Source: Pseudomonas sp. LP_7_YM
Lineage (GTDB): Bacteria > Pseudomonadota > Gammaproteobacteria > Pseudomonadales > Pseudomonadaceae
Assembly: GCF_004364435.1 (NCBI RefSeq)
Contig: NZ_SOCT01000001.1
Location: forward strand, 930,001 to 994,000
Length of the DNA: 64,000 nucleotides
Direction of reading: 5' to 3'
Shown here: in pieces, positions 1 to 7,858 of the stretch
Layout of the letters: the number at the start of each line of letters is the position of its first letter
Position numbering within the stretch: the stretch's first letter is position 1
The notes under the pieces: model-generated
What the model was told of the DNA's origin: nothing
What the model saw: the letters and a program-made list of their open reading frames with translations, nothing else
Database searches by the model: none
Translations under genes and position numbers: made by a program

Positions 1-1
1 A

Positions 2-559
2 ACGGCAGCGCAGGCGTATTGGCAGAGTACCCCGACTCAGGTACGTGAAGATGATCCTCACTCCCCTTGGGCTGGCGCTAACGGGCTGCGTCTGGCGCTG
101 CCAACCGAGGTGGACATGCATCTTGGCTGCGCTGGTGAAACGCGCAAGGTTCGTTTGCGCAACGCTGCCAGCGATACCCCGCGACTTCAGGGCGATCAGC
201 TCACCGTCGAGGAAGACGGCGTGCGCACCCGGACGCTGGCAATTCGTCGCGATGACAGGTTGTTTTTGCGTTGGCAGGGCGAGCTGCACATGGTCCACCG
301 CGTGGACCCCATCGCGGCGGTAGAGGCCAGCCACACTCAGCATGGCGGGCTCAGTGCGCCAATGAACGGAAGCATCGTTCGGGTGCTGGTCAAGATCGGA
401 CAACGGGTGGAAGCAGGCACGCCACTGGTGGTGCTGGAAGCGATGAAAATGGAGCACAGCGTTCGCGCCGGTCAGGCCGGAACCGTTGCAGCGCTGTATT
501 GCGCCGAAGGTGAGATGGTCAGCGAAGGGACGGTATTGGTAGAACTAGCCCCGCAGTAA
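2..559 (+). CDS. liuD: Methylcrotonyl-CoA carboxylase biotin-carboxylase/BCCP subunit, C-terminal part (5' truncated)
   Basis: The reading frame is open from the first bases of the window, so the gene starts upstream and only about 185 C-terminal residues are visible. The last 70 residues form a biotinyl carrier domain with the AMKM motif. The biotinylated lysine codon is at 446-448. The linker before it is the BT-like region typical of the alpha subunit of acyl-CoA carboxylases. In Pseudomonas the subunit with this C-terminus is usually the methylcrotonyl-CoA carboxylase alpha chain of leucine catabolism (liuRABCDE). The partner genes lie outside the window, so a geranyl-CoA or propionyl-CoA carboxylase cannot be excluded. 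Confidence 0.8.
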   Translation, partial: TAAQAYWQSTPTQVREDDPHSPWAGANGLRLALPTEVDMHLGCAGETRKVRLRNAASDTPRLQGDQLTVEEDGVRTRTLAIRRDDRLFLRWQGELHMVHRVDPIAAVEASHTQHGGLSAPMNGSIVRVLVKIGQRVEAGTPLVVLEAMKMEHSVRAGQAGTVAALYCAEGEMVSEGTVLVELAPQ

Positions 560-590
560 ACCCGTAAAAGCGCGCCTGCCTGCGATCACG

Positions 591-623
591 TCAGATCAAG
601 CAAAGACGTAACGAGTGATCTGA
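591..623. repeat. 8-bp perfect inverted repeat in the 3' region
   Basis: TCAGATCA (591-598) and TGATCTGA (616-623) are perfect inverted copies separated by 17 bases, just after the carboxylase stop codon. There is no T-run after it, so it is not an obvious intrinsic terminator. It may be part of a 3' structure or a protein site. Confidence 0.45.
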
Positions 624-661
624 CACCCCTTGCAGGCATGCGTGATATTCCCGCTACAGGT

Positions 662-706
662 ACGAGTGCGGGTGCGAGAGTCGCCAACCTCGCACTCGTT
701 ATTTTG
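662..706 (+). terminator. Intrinsic terminator between convergent genes
   Basis: A 9-bp perfect stem, ACGAGTGCG (662-670) with CGCACTCGT (691-699), is followed by TATTTTGTT. It sits between the plus-strand carboxylase gene and the minus-strand oxidoreductase gene. The T-rich side fits the plus strand best. Confidence 0.65.
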
Positions 707-3700
707 TTAAGCCGCCACCTCATACAGCTTCGGCAATGCCACTTCCCCACTTAGCAGGCTTTGACGCATGCGTGCAGCCTGCAGGGCCGCCGCCTTCATC
801 GCGCTTTCCTTTACCTGCCCGTAGCCGCGAATTCGCTCCGGCAGACGTGCCAGGCTCAAGGCTGTGTGACGATTGCCGGGCTTCAGGTGCGCCAGGATCA
901 ATTCGACATCCGCCACATAGCTGTCGATCAGCTCACGCTCTTGACGCCGCTCCAGGCTACGACCGAACGGATCGAAAGCGGTCCCACGGAGAAATTTGAA
1001 TTTCGCCAGCACGTCGAATGCTTTCAGCATCCAGGGCCCGAAGCTGCGTTTGCGCGGCGTACCACTCTTCGGATCGCGCTTGGTCAGCCAGGACGGCGCC
1101 AGATGAAACTCCAGTCGATAGTCCCCTTCGAACTGAACGTTGAGCTGTTGCATGAACTCGCCGTTACTGTAAAGACGTGCGACCTCGTATTCATCCTTGT
1201 AGGCCAAAAGCTTGAAGTAACTGAACGCAACGGCTTCTGTCAGTGCCAGTGGCTCGCCGGGGAACAGACGACTTTCGACATCACGTACTTCGTTCACCAA
1301 CTGCAGATAGCGCTGGCCGTAGGCCTGGTTCTGGTACTCGCCGAGGATTGTGCTGCTGTGGGCCAGACGTTGGTCCAGCGTCAGCAGTTCAGGCTCCTCG
1401 GTGACCGCCTGTGGATTGGCCGCTGCTTGTACCGCAGGCAGATCGAACGCTGCACGTCGGCCCCAGAGGAAGGCCTGCTGATTCAGATTGACCGCAACCC
1501 CGTTGAGCTCGATGGCCTTTTCTATGGCTGCCGATGTCAGCGGGATCAGGCCCATCTGGAAGGCATAGCCGAGCATGAACAGGTTGCTGGCAATGCTATC
1601 GCCCATCAGCTTGGTCGCAAGATCGGTGGCAGCGATGAAATGGGTCTTTTCAGCGCCGACCGCCTCACGAATGGTCTGCATCATGGCCTCGGCCGGAAAC
1701 TCGGCGTCGGGGTTGCGGGTGAACTCCGCCGTTGGGGTTTGCTGACTGTTCACCACCGCGTGGGATTTGGCGCTGTTGAGCTTGGCAATCGCATCAGGAC
1801 CGGACGCCACCAGCAGGTCGCAGCCCAGCAAAAGGTGCGCTTCCCCGGCAGCTATGCGCACAGCAAACAGATCCTGCTGACGTGCAGCGATCCGAATGTG
1901 GCTGACCACTGGGCCGAATTTCTGCGCCAGACCTGCCTGATCGAGCACGCTGCAGCCCTTGCCTTCCAGGTTCGCGGCATATCCCAGCATCGCGCCGACC
2001 GTGGTCACGCCGGTGCCGCCAACCCCTGGCAGCAGGATATTGAACGGCTGATCAAGGCTCGGCAGGATGGGCTCGGGCAGTTGAGCAAAGGCCTGAGCCT
2101 GCTTGGGCAGTTGAGGCTTGCGCAGTTGCCCGCCATGGACGGTGACGAAACTCGGGCAGAAACCCTCAACGCAGCTGAAGTCCTTGTTGCAGGCGTTCTG
2201 GTCGATTTCACGCTTGCGCCCTTCTGCGGTTTCTTTGGGCAGGATCGACAGGCAGCCGGATTTGGCGCCGCAATCGCCGCAGCCTTCGCATACGGCCGGA
2301 TTGATGACGGCGCGTTTGTCGAGTTCGGCCATTTTCCCGCGTTTGCGCCGACGGCGCTTCTCGGTGGCGCAGGTCTGGTCATAGATGATCACCGACACGC
2401 CTTTGAACTCGCGCAGCTCACGCTGCACGCTGTCCAGATCGCGACGATGGTGGAAGGTGGTGATCGGCGCGAACTGCTCGCGGCTCGGGTATTTTTCCGG
2501 CTCGTCGGAGACCAGCGCGATGCGTTGCACACCCTCGTTGAACACCTGACGGCTCAGTTGATCGACCCGTAGGATACCGTCGATGGGCTGCCCGCCGGTC
2601 ATGGCTACGGCATCGTTATAGAGAATCTTGTAGGTGATGTTGACCTTCGAGGCCACCGCCGCTCGCAGCGCCAGATGACCGGAGTGAAAGTAGGTGCCAT
2701 CGCCCAGGTTCTGGAACACATGAGGCGTTTCGGTGAACGGCGCCTGGCCGATCCAGGTCACGCCCTCGCCGCCCATCTGGGTAAAGGTGTCGGTCTCCCG
2801 GTCCATCCAAATGGTCATGTAGTGGCAGCCAATACCGGCCAACGCCCGACTGCCTTCAGGCACCTTGGTCGACGTGTTATGCGGGCAGCCGGAACAGAAA
2901 TGCGGGGTGCGCTGGGTAGTGAACAGCGGCGCGGCCAGCGCCGTTTCCTTGTCCTGCAGGAATTGCAGACGCGCGTCGATTTTCGCACTGCTGTAGATCG
3001 GCGCCAGGCGCCCGGCAATGACACGGGCGATCATGGCGGGCGTCAATTCCGCAAGGTTGGGCAACAACGAGCGCCCTTGTTCGTCGAACTCTCCGACGAC
3101 ACGCGGACGCTGGTCTACGGGCCAGTTGTACAGCTGGCCCGTCAACTGGTCTTCGATCACGCTGCGTTTTTCTTCAACCACCAGGATTTCATCCAAGCCC
3201 TCGGCAAAACCGTGAACCGATACCGGCTCCAGCGGCCAGCTCATGCCGACCTTGAGCACCCGGATACCCACCGACGCGCACAGATCCTCGTCAATGCCCA
3301 GCTCTTCCAGTGCCTGGCGCACATCGAGGTAGGACTTGCCGGTGGTGATGATGCCCAGACGCGGCTTGGGCGAATCGATGACGACCTTGTTCAGGTTATT
3401 GGCCCGCGCAAACGCACGCGCCGCGTAAATCTTGTAGGTGTTCAGCCGTGCTTCCTGCGCCAGCGGTGGGTCTGGCCAGCGAATGTGCAGACCGCCCTCG
3501 GGCAGCTGGAAGTCATCGGGAATACGAGTCTGGATGCGCAGCGGGTCAACCTCCACCATCGCGGAAGAGTCGACGTTCTCGGCAATGGTCTTCATCGCCA
3601 CCCAGCAACCGCTGTAGCGCGACAACTCCCAGCCGATAATGCCGTAATCGAGAATCTCCTGAACGTTGCTCGGGTTGAGCACCGGGATCATCGAAGCAAT

Positions 3701-4189
3701 GAAGGCGTGTTCGCTCTGGTGGGCAATGGTCGAGGATTTACAGCCATGGTCGTCACCCGCAAGGATCAGTACCCCGCCGTTTTGCGCAACGCCTGCAGAG
3801 TTTCCGTGTTTGAACACGTCGCCGCAACGATCAACACCCGGACCCTTGCCGTACCACAGGGCGAATACGCCGTCGTACTTGCCGTGGGGAAACAGGTTGA
3901 CCTGCTGACTGCCCCAAACGGCGGTGGCCGCCAACTCCTCGTTGACGCCCGGTTGGAAATGGATGGCATTTTCCTGAAGATACTCCTTGGCATCCCACAG
4001 GCTCTTGTCGAGATTGCCCAGTGGCGACCCCCGATAGCCGGAAATGAAACCTGCGGTGTTCAGCCCACGGGCCTCATCGCGCTGCTTCTGGAGCATGGGC
4101 AAGCGGGTTAGCGCCTGGGTTCCGGTCAAGTAAAGATTGCCGGTTGCGAGTCGGTATTTATCATCCAGACGAATATCAGCCAAAGACAT
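707..4189 (-). CDS. Indolepyruvate ferredoxin oxidoreductase, fused alpha/beta (IOR family)
   Basis: This 1160-residue cytoplasmic enzyme should oxidatively decarboxylate aryl- or branched 2-oxo acids to acyl-CoA using thiamine diphosphate and Fe-S clusters. The N-terminal half has the pyrimidine-binding and TPP-binding domains, including GIGCHYM and a GDGTYFHSG segment. A ferredoxin-like cysteine cluster CEGCGDCGAKSGC begins near residue 634, with further Cys residues after it. A gamma-type domain starts at the GVGGTGVTT loop near residue 720. Separate IorA and IorB in archaea are fused here, as usual in proteobacteria. The gene is transcribed divergently from an Lrp-type regulator, which suggests control by amino or keto acids. 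Confidence 0.9.
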   Translation of the reverse strand: MSLADIRLDDKYRLATGNLYLTGTQALTRLPMLQKQRDEARGLNTAGFISGYRGSPLGNLDKSLWDAKEYLQENAIHFQPGVNEELAATAVWGSQQVNLFPHGKYDGVFALWYGKGPGVDRCGDVFKHGNSAGVAQNGGVLILAGDDHGCKSSTIAHQSEHAFIASMIPVLNPSNVQEILDYGIIGWELSRYSGCWVAMKTIAENVDSSAMVEVDPLRIQTRIPDDFQLPEGGLHIRWPDPPLAQEARLNTYKIYAARAFARANNLNKVVIDSPKPRLGIITTGKSYLDVRQALEELGIDEDLCASVGIRVLKVGMSWPLEPVSVHGFAEGLDEILVVEEKRSVIEDQLTGQLYNWPVDQRPRVVGEFDEQGRSLLPNLAELTPAMIARVIAGRLAPIYSSAKIDARLQFLQDKETALAAPLFTTQRTPHFCSGCPHNTSTKVPEGSRALAGIGCHYMTIWMDRETDTFTQMGGEGVTWIGQAPFTETPHVFQNLGDGTYFHSGHLALRAAVASKVNITYKILYNDAVAMTGGQPIDGILRVDQLSRQVFNEGVQRIALVSDEPEKYPSREQFAPITTFHHRRDLDSVQRELREFKGVSVIIYDQTCATEKRRRRKRGKMAELDKRAVINPAVCEGCGDCGAKSGCLSILPKETAEGRKREIDQNACNKDFSCVEGFCPSFVTVHGGQLRKPQLPKQAQAFAQLPEPILPSLDQPFNILLPGVGGTGVTTVGAMLGYAANLEGKGCSVLDQAGLAQKFGPVVSHIRIAARQQDLFAVRIAAGEAHLLLGCDLLVASGPDAIAKLNSAKSHAVVNSQQTPTAEFTRNPDAEFPAEAMMQTIREAVGAEKTHFIAATDLATKLMGDSIASNLFMLGYAFQMGLIPLTSAAIEKAIELNGVAVNLNQQAFLWGRRAAFDLPAVQAAANPQAVTEEPELLTLDQRLAHSSTILGEYQNQAYGQRYLQLVNEVRDVESRLFPGEPLALTEAVAFSYFKLLAYKDEYEVARLYSNGEFMQQLNVQFEGDYRLEFHLAPSWLTKRDPKSGTPRKRSFGPWMLKAFDVLAKFKFLRGTAFDPFGRSLERRQERELIDSYVADVELILAHLKPGNRHTALSLARLPERIRGYGQVKESAMKAAALQAARMRQSLLSGEVALPKLYEVAA

Positions 4190-4413
4190 TCAGGCACTCC
4201 CTTATTTTTATTAGTGCGTTTTGAATGTGGCGAGCAGTGGTCGCGCAAGCTTTGTGGGCCGTGGTCCTGCCGCTCGGTCGCCGGGACGGTTCAACCCGGC
4301 GCCCACAGAGCCAATACTGCCTGCGGGCCAGAGGCTTTTTCTTTCTAATTTGGCTGAAATCTGCTCATATCCTGCATGCCTGTTTCAATTCAAGAATAAA
4401 AAAGGGTCATTTC

Positions 4414-4881
4414 ATGCAGGTCAAACTCAGCCCCATTGATCGTAAGATTCTTCGCCTGTTACAGCACGACGCCGACCTCTCGGCCGCTGAAATCGCCGAG
4501 CGGGTGGAGCTTTCGCAGTCACCCTGCTGGCGGCGGATCAATCGCCTGGAAGAGGAAGGGGTAATCGAGCGCAAGGTCGCCCTGCTCAACCCCGCGAAGC
4601 TTGGGCTGACCATGACGGTGTTCGTGGATGTGAAGCTGTCAGGCCACGGTCGGCGTTACCTGACCGAATTCGAAGAGGCAATCATTGGCTACCCCGAGGT
4701 GCTGGAATGCTACACGATGGCCGGGGACATGGATTTCATGCTCAAGGTGGTGGTGCAGGACATCGCCAGCTATGAGCGTTTTCTACGCGATCATCTGCTG
4801 CAAAGCCCTCATGTTCAGGAGGCGCACTCGAACATTGCAATGAGTGTGGTGAAGCGAACAACTGAGTTGCCGATTGAATAA
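4414..4881 (+). CDS. Lrp/AsnC family transcriptional regulator
   Basis: This 155-residue protein has an N-terminal helix-turn-helix (about residues 5-55, with SAAEIAERVELSQSPCWRRI) and a C-terminal RAM/AsnC ligand domain (GYPEVLECYTMAGDMDFML). The start at 4414 is preferred because the HTH begins right after it. The frame is open further upstream, but that extension has no family character. It is divergent from the indolepyruvate oxidoreductase with a 224-bp intergenic region (4190-4413). It is a good candidate for that gene's regulator, by the common Pseudomonas arrangement, although no operator was identified by eye. Confidence 0.9.
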   Translation: MQVKLSPIDRKILRLLQHDADLSAAEIAERVELSQSPCWRRINRLEEEGVIERKVALLNPAKLGLTMTVFVDVKLSGHGRRYLTEFEEAIIGYPEVLECYTMAGDMDFMLKVVVQDIASYERFLRDHLLQSPHVQEAHSNIAMSVVKRTTELPIE

Positions 4882-4995
4882 CAGCAAGTTTTGCGCTGCA
4901 AGCCACAAGCGTGTCTGCGCCACACGTGCTGCTTGAGGCTTAAGGCCCAGGGCTTGAAGGTAACCGACTTTTTTCAAGAAAATGCAAAAAAACAT

Positions 4996-5027
4996 TTGAC
5001 ATGCAAATGATAATGATTATTATTGAG
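4996..5027 (+). promoter_or_regulatory. prrF promoter with overlapping Fur box
   Basis: TTGACA at 4996-5001 and TATTAT at 5018-5023 are spaced by 16 bp. The 19-bp stretch 5009-5027 starts GATAATGAT and matches the Fur consensus at 13 of 19 positions. It overlaps the -10 element. Fur with iron would block polymerase here, giving transcription only under iron starvation. Confidence 0.85.
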
Positions 5028-5029
5028 CG

Positions 5030-5140
5030 CAACCGATCGCGAGATCGGCCGGTAACCCAGAAGCCTTAGGTCGGCTTCCGGATTATCTCCTCATCAGGCT
5101 AATCACGGTTTTTGACCCGGCTTTTGCCGGGTCTTTTTTT
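5030..5140 (+). ncRNA. prrF: PrrF iron-stress small regulatory RNA
   Basis: The predicted RNA of about 111 nt begins a few bases after the -10 element and ends in an intrinsic terminator. It opens with a short hairpin (CCGATC 5033-5038, loop GCGA, GATCGG 5043-5048). It carries the conserved PrrF targeting core GATTATCTCCTCATCAGG and following bases (about 5080-5107), which I recognise from Pseudomonas PrrF. PrrF base-pairs with mRNAs of iron-using proteins and represses them when iron is scarce, with Hfq. Only one copy lies in this window. Non-aeruginosa pseudomonads usually hold their copies at separate loci. Confidence 0.9.
5114..5140 (+). terminator. Intrinsic terminator of prrF
   Basis: GACCCGGC (5114-5121), a TTTT loop and GCCGGGTC (5126-5133) form a perfect 8-bp stem followed by seven T residues. 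Confidence 0.93.
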
Positions 5141-5306
5141 ATGCCCTTTAAGGGTCTGGTTCGGTCGGGTGTTGCTTCTTCAGGCTAATGAAGAGGGTCT
5201 ACTGTGCGATGGCGCGAATGATAGCAAAAGAACTACGCGCGCTGAACATGCGCAGCATTTAAAACGACATATCCGCTAGAGTTAATGAAACAACGACGTA
5301 ACACTT

Positions 5307-5325
5307 GAGAATGAATCTCATAAGC
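5307..5325 (+). promoter_or_regulatory. Putative Fur box upstream of the sigma4-FecR fusion gene
   Basis: The segment contains TGAGA...TCTCA as a palindromic frame and matches the 19-bp Fur consensus at 13 positions. It resembles the iron boxes found before Pseudomonas ECF sigma genes. It lies about 80 bp before the start of the next gene. The assignment is inferred from consensus only. The rest of 5141-5405 shows no convincing gene. Confidence 0.5.
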
Positions 5326-5405
5326 ATTGGCATCGTTCCGCATCACGGATGATGCCCCCGCCCTTGCCCAAGGACGATCCACGGATGACTCGCGAGTGAA
5401 TTACC

Positions 5406-5936
5406 ATGACTTATCACCTCAGCTCGATCTTCTCGCTTCCTAAAGCCCACCCGGAATCGCCTGTCAGCCAGCAAACGGACGCTTATCGGCGCCGCATTCA
5501 AAAACTGCCGCGCAGGATTCAGCAGGTCTTTTTGCTCAGTCGCCTCGACCAGCTCCCGTACACCGCCATTGCCCGCTTGCTCGAACTGGATATCGATGCG
5601 GTGGAGCGCAAGATGGTTCGTCTGCTTGAACAGTGCTGTGACCCGTCCGACGCGTCGTCGCAGGTCCAAAGCCGAGCCATGCGCTGGTATGTGCATCTGC
5701 AAAGCCCGCAGGCGACCGCCAGCCAGCGAATCGAGTTTCGCCACTGGCTGGATGCCGACGCCTCGCATCTCGCCGCATTCGAGGAAGCCGAACATCTATG
5801 GCGCAGGCTTCTGGCGCCGGCGACGCTCATGGGAGCGAGCGGCTGGCACCGGCGCAAGCGCCGCGGTTACCTGGGCTGGCTGATGCTGACGGCGTTTCTG
5901 TGCAGCCTGCTGGTCACGGCTGAGGCCTTTACCTGA
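5406..5936 (+). CDS. Small membrane protein fusing a sigma region-4 HTH to a FecR N-terminal (DUF4880) domain
   Basis: The protein has 176 residues in three parts. Residues about 27-77 look like ECF sigma region 4 (LPRRIQQVFLLSRLDQLPYT, then an HTH). Residues about 86-135 match the FecR/PupR cytoplasmic N-terminal domain (AMRWYVHLQS, FRHWLDADASHLAAFEEAEH). Residues about 155-171 form one membrane helix followed by only a few residues. Sigma region 2 and the periplasmic FecR sensor domain are both absent. In normal systems FecR-N binds sigma region 4 in trans. Here both are in one chain. The position just after prrF and behind a Fur-like box points to iron regulation. Function is unknown. It could be an inhibitor or decoy, or a degenerate sigma/anti-sigma pair kept as one gene. 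Confidence 0.75.
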   Translation: MTYHLSSIFSLPKAHPESPVSQQTDAYRRRIQKLPRRIQQVFLLSRLDQLPYTAIARLLELDIDAVERKMVRLLEQCCDPSDASSQVQSRAMRWYVHLQSPQATASQRIEFRHWLDADASHLAAFEEAEHLWRRLLAPATLMGASGWHRRKRRGYLGWLMLTAFLCSLLVTAEAFT

Positions 5937-6049
5937 GTCCCATCATCATCCGATTCTGTCGCTGGCAGGCGGCCTGATGCGTGTACAGTACCGTTCATTA
6001 CAGCCATCCAATGGCGCTGAATTGGCACTAACGTACTCAGGACCTTTTC

Positions 6050-7192
6050 GTGACTCAGAACGCCCTATCCGTCACCTGTGATTTTGACAGCGGTAATATC
6101 GTCGTGCTCGATGCCAGCAATCCGCAGAATGTGCAACTGGCTATCCGCCCTGACACGCGCAGCGCGCATTTCCAGTGGTTTCACTTCAAAGTTGACGGCA
6201 TGCAGGTCGGCGAGCCCCACGCCTTCAGCCTGACCAACGCCAGCGAATCGAGCTACAACCGCGCCTGGACCGGCTACAACGCCGCGGCATCCTACGATCA
6301 GAAAACCTGGTTCCGGGTACCCAGCGAGTTCGATGGCAAGGCGCTTAACTTCGCGCTTTCCTCGGAGCAGCCGCAGATATGGTTCGCCTATTTCGAGCCT
6401 TACAGTCGGCAGCGCCATGACTGGCTGGTGGATCAGGCGCTGCACCATGCAGGCACCCAATTGCTGGCCACAGGCTCCAGCTGTGAAGGCCGTAGCCTCG
6501 CGCTGTTGCGCAAAGGCGACGGTGCACCGGGCAAGCGCAAGATATGGATCATTGCCCAGCAGCATCCCGGCGAACACATGGCTGAATGGTTCATGGAAGG
6601 CGTCATCGAGCGCCTTCAGGAAAACGATGCCCAACTGCAGGCCCTGCTCGCCTCAGCAGACTTGTATCTGGTGCCGCACATGAATCCCGACGGATCGTTC
6701 CATGGTCACCTGCGCACCAACGCGCAGGGCCAGGACCTCAATCGCGCATGGCAGGACTCCACGCCCGAGTTGAGCCCGGAAGTGAGTTTCGTCAAGGAAC
6801 AGATGGAAAAGTACGGCGTTGACCTGTTTCTCGACGTACACGGTGACGAAGAGATTCCCTATGTATTCACCGCAGCCTGTGAAGGCAACCCTGGCTACAC
6901 CGACAAGCAGATGGCCCTGGAAGACGATTTCCGCACACGCCTGAGCGGGCTGACCGTGGATTTTCAGACCCGCTTTGGCTATCCGAAGGCGCAACCGGGC
7001 AAAGCCAACATGAACCTGGCGTGCAACAGCGTCGGTGAGCGTTATAAATGCCTGTCGTTGACCCTGGAAATGCCGTTCAAGGACAACGATGATGCGCCGG
7101 ACCTCGTCACCGGCTGGTCGGGAAAACGCTCCAAACAACTGGCCAGGGATGTGTTGAGCGTGATGGGGCAAATGGTTTGCGTACTGCGCTGA
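6050..7192 (+). CDS. M14-type cytosolic metallocarboxypeptidase (AGBL/Nna1-like)
   Basis: This 380-residue protein has an N-terminal beta domain followed by an M14 zinc peptidase domain. Zinc ligands are H172 and E175 in HPGE and H264 in LDVHGDEE. NPDG (212-215), NRAW (231-234) and the catalytic E340 in LTLEMPFK are present. There is no signal peptide, so it should be cytoplasmic, as in bacterial members of the cytosolic carboxypeptidase clade. The substrate is unknown. The start is GTG with AGGA a few bases upstream. It is a single-gene unit followed by convergent cytochrome b561. The 113-bp gap before it shows nothing notable. Confidence 0.88.
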   Translation: MTQNALSVTCDFDSGNIVVLDASNPQNVQLAIRPDTRSAHFQWFHFKVDGMQVGEPHAFSLTNASESSYNRAWTGYNAAASYDQKTWFRVPSEFDGKALNFALSSEQPQIWFAYFEPYSRQRHDWLVDQALHHAGTQLLATGSSCEGRSLALLRKGDGAPGKRKIWIIAQQHPGEHMAEWFMEGVIERLQENDAQLQALLASADLYLVPHMNPDGSFHGHLRTNAQGQDLNRAWQDSTPELSPEVSFVKEQMEKYGVDLFLDVHGDEEIPYVFTAACEGNPGYTDKQMALEDDFRTRLSGLTVDFQTRFGYPKAQPGKANMNLACNSVGERYKCLSLTLEMPFKDNDDAPDLVTGWSGKRSKQLARDVLSVMGQMVCVLR

Positions 7193-7306
7193 TCCAGGCT
7201 GGAACGCGCCTCGTCGGTAGGCGCGCTGCCTGCTGATGCGATCTGCCAGCGCCACTGGGGCAGCTGACATAACGCATTGGCGGGCAGGCAGGCGTCTACA
7301 CCCAAG

Positions 7307-7858
7307 TCAGCCTCCACCCCGCGATTTACCCCGCAACATGCTGTCCAGCACTTCATCCCGCCGAATCCACCCATGAAACAGCGCAGCAGCCAGGTGCGTG
7401 AGGATGGTCAGGAAAAACAGATACGCCAGATACCGGTGGGCCTGCCGCAGAAAAGCGAAAGTGTGCGCATCGGGAGCGAGGATCGATGGCAGACGCAACG
7501 AACTGCCGAGCATGACCGGATCGCCCGCTGCCGAAATCATCGCCCAGCCAATCAGCGGCATAGCCAGCATCAGCGCATAGAGCAGGTAATGCGAGAGTTT
7601 GGCGGCCAGCACTTGCACTACGGGCAGATCGGCGGGTAGCGGCGGCGTTGGAGTGGTGATGCGTACGATCAACCGGACGACGACCAGTAGCAGAATCGTG
7701 ACGCCCACCGGCTTGTGCAGGTTCAATAGCCATTCATGGCGTTCCGAAATTGACGCGGCCATCCCCGCCCCGATGAACAGCATGGCAATGACCATCACTG
7801 CCATCAGCCAATGCAGGGCACGGGCCAACGGAGCGAAATGCTTGACGGGCTTGTTCAT
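7307..7858 (-). CDS. Cytochrome b561 family protein
   Basis: This 183-residue inner-membrane di-heme cytochrome has four transmembrane helices and the expected histidines (RALHWLMAV, LHKPVGV, LSHYLLYALM, RQAHRYLAYLF). Such proteins move electrons from the quinone pool. Its start overlaps the stop of the upstream catalase-like gene by four bases (7855-7858), so the two are co-translated. In this common Pseudomonas pairing the b561 is thought to supply or accept electrons for the periplasmic haem protein. Confidence 0.92.
   Translation of the reverse strand: MNKPVKHFAPLARALHWLMAVMVIAMLFIGAGMAASISERHEWLLNLHKPVGVTILLLVVVRLIVRITTPTPPLPADLPVVQVLAAKLSHYLLYALMLAMPLIGWAMISAAGDPVMLGSSLRLPSILAPDAHTFAFLRQAHRYLAYLFFLTILTHLAAALFHGWIRRDEVLDSMLRGKSRGGG

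Noticed and set aside
761..4111. Two long plus-strand frames (603 and 478 residues) opposite the indolepyruvate oxidoreductase
   Set aside because: They are antisense to a clearly conserved 1160-residue enzyme and show no family motifs. Long antisense frames are normal in GC-rich Pseudomonas DNA.
5980..6000. LexA-like box (GTACAGTAC) before the M14 carboxypeptidase gene
   Set aside because: It does not fit the CTGT-N8-ACAG spacing of a LexA site.
7206..7224. Possible terminator between the carboxypeptidase and cytochrome b561 genes
   Set aside because: GCGCCT/AGGCGC makes only a 6-bp stem and no T-run follows on either strand.
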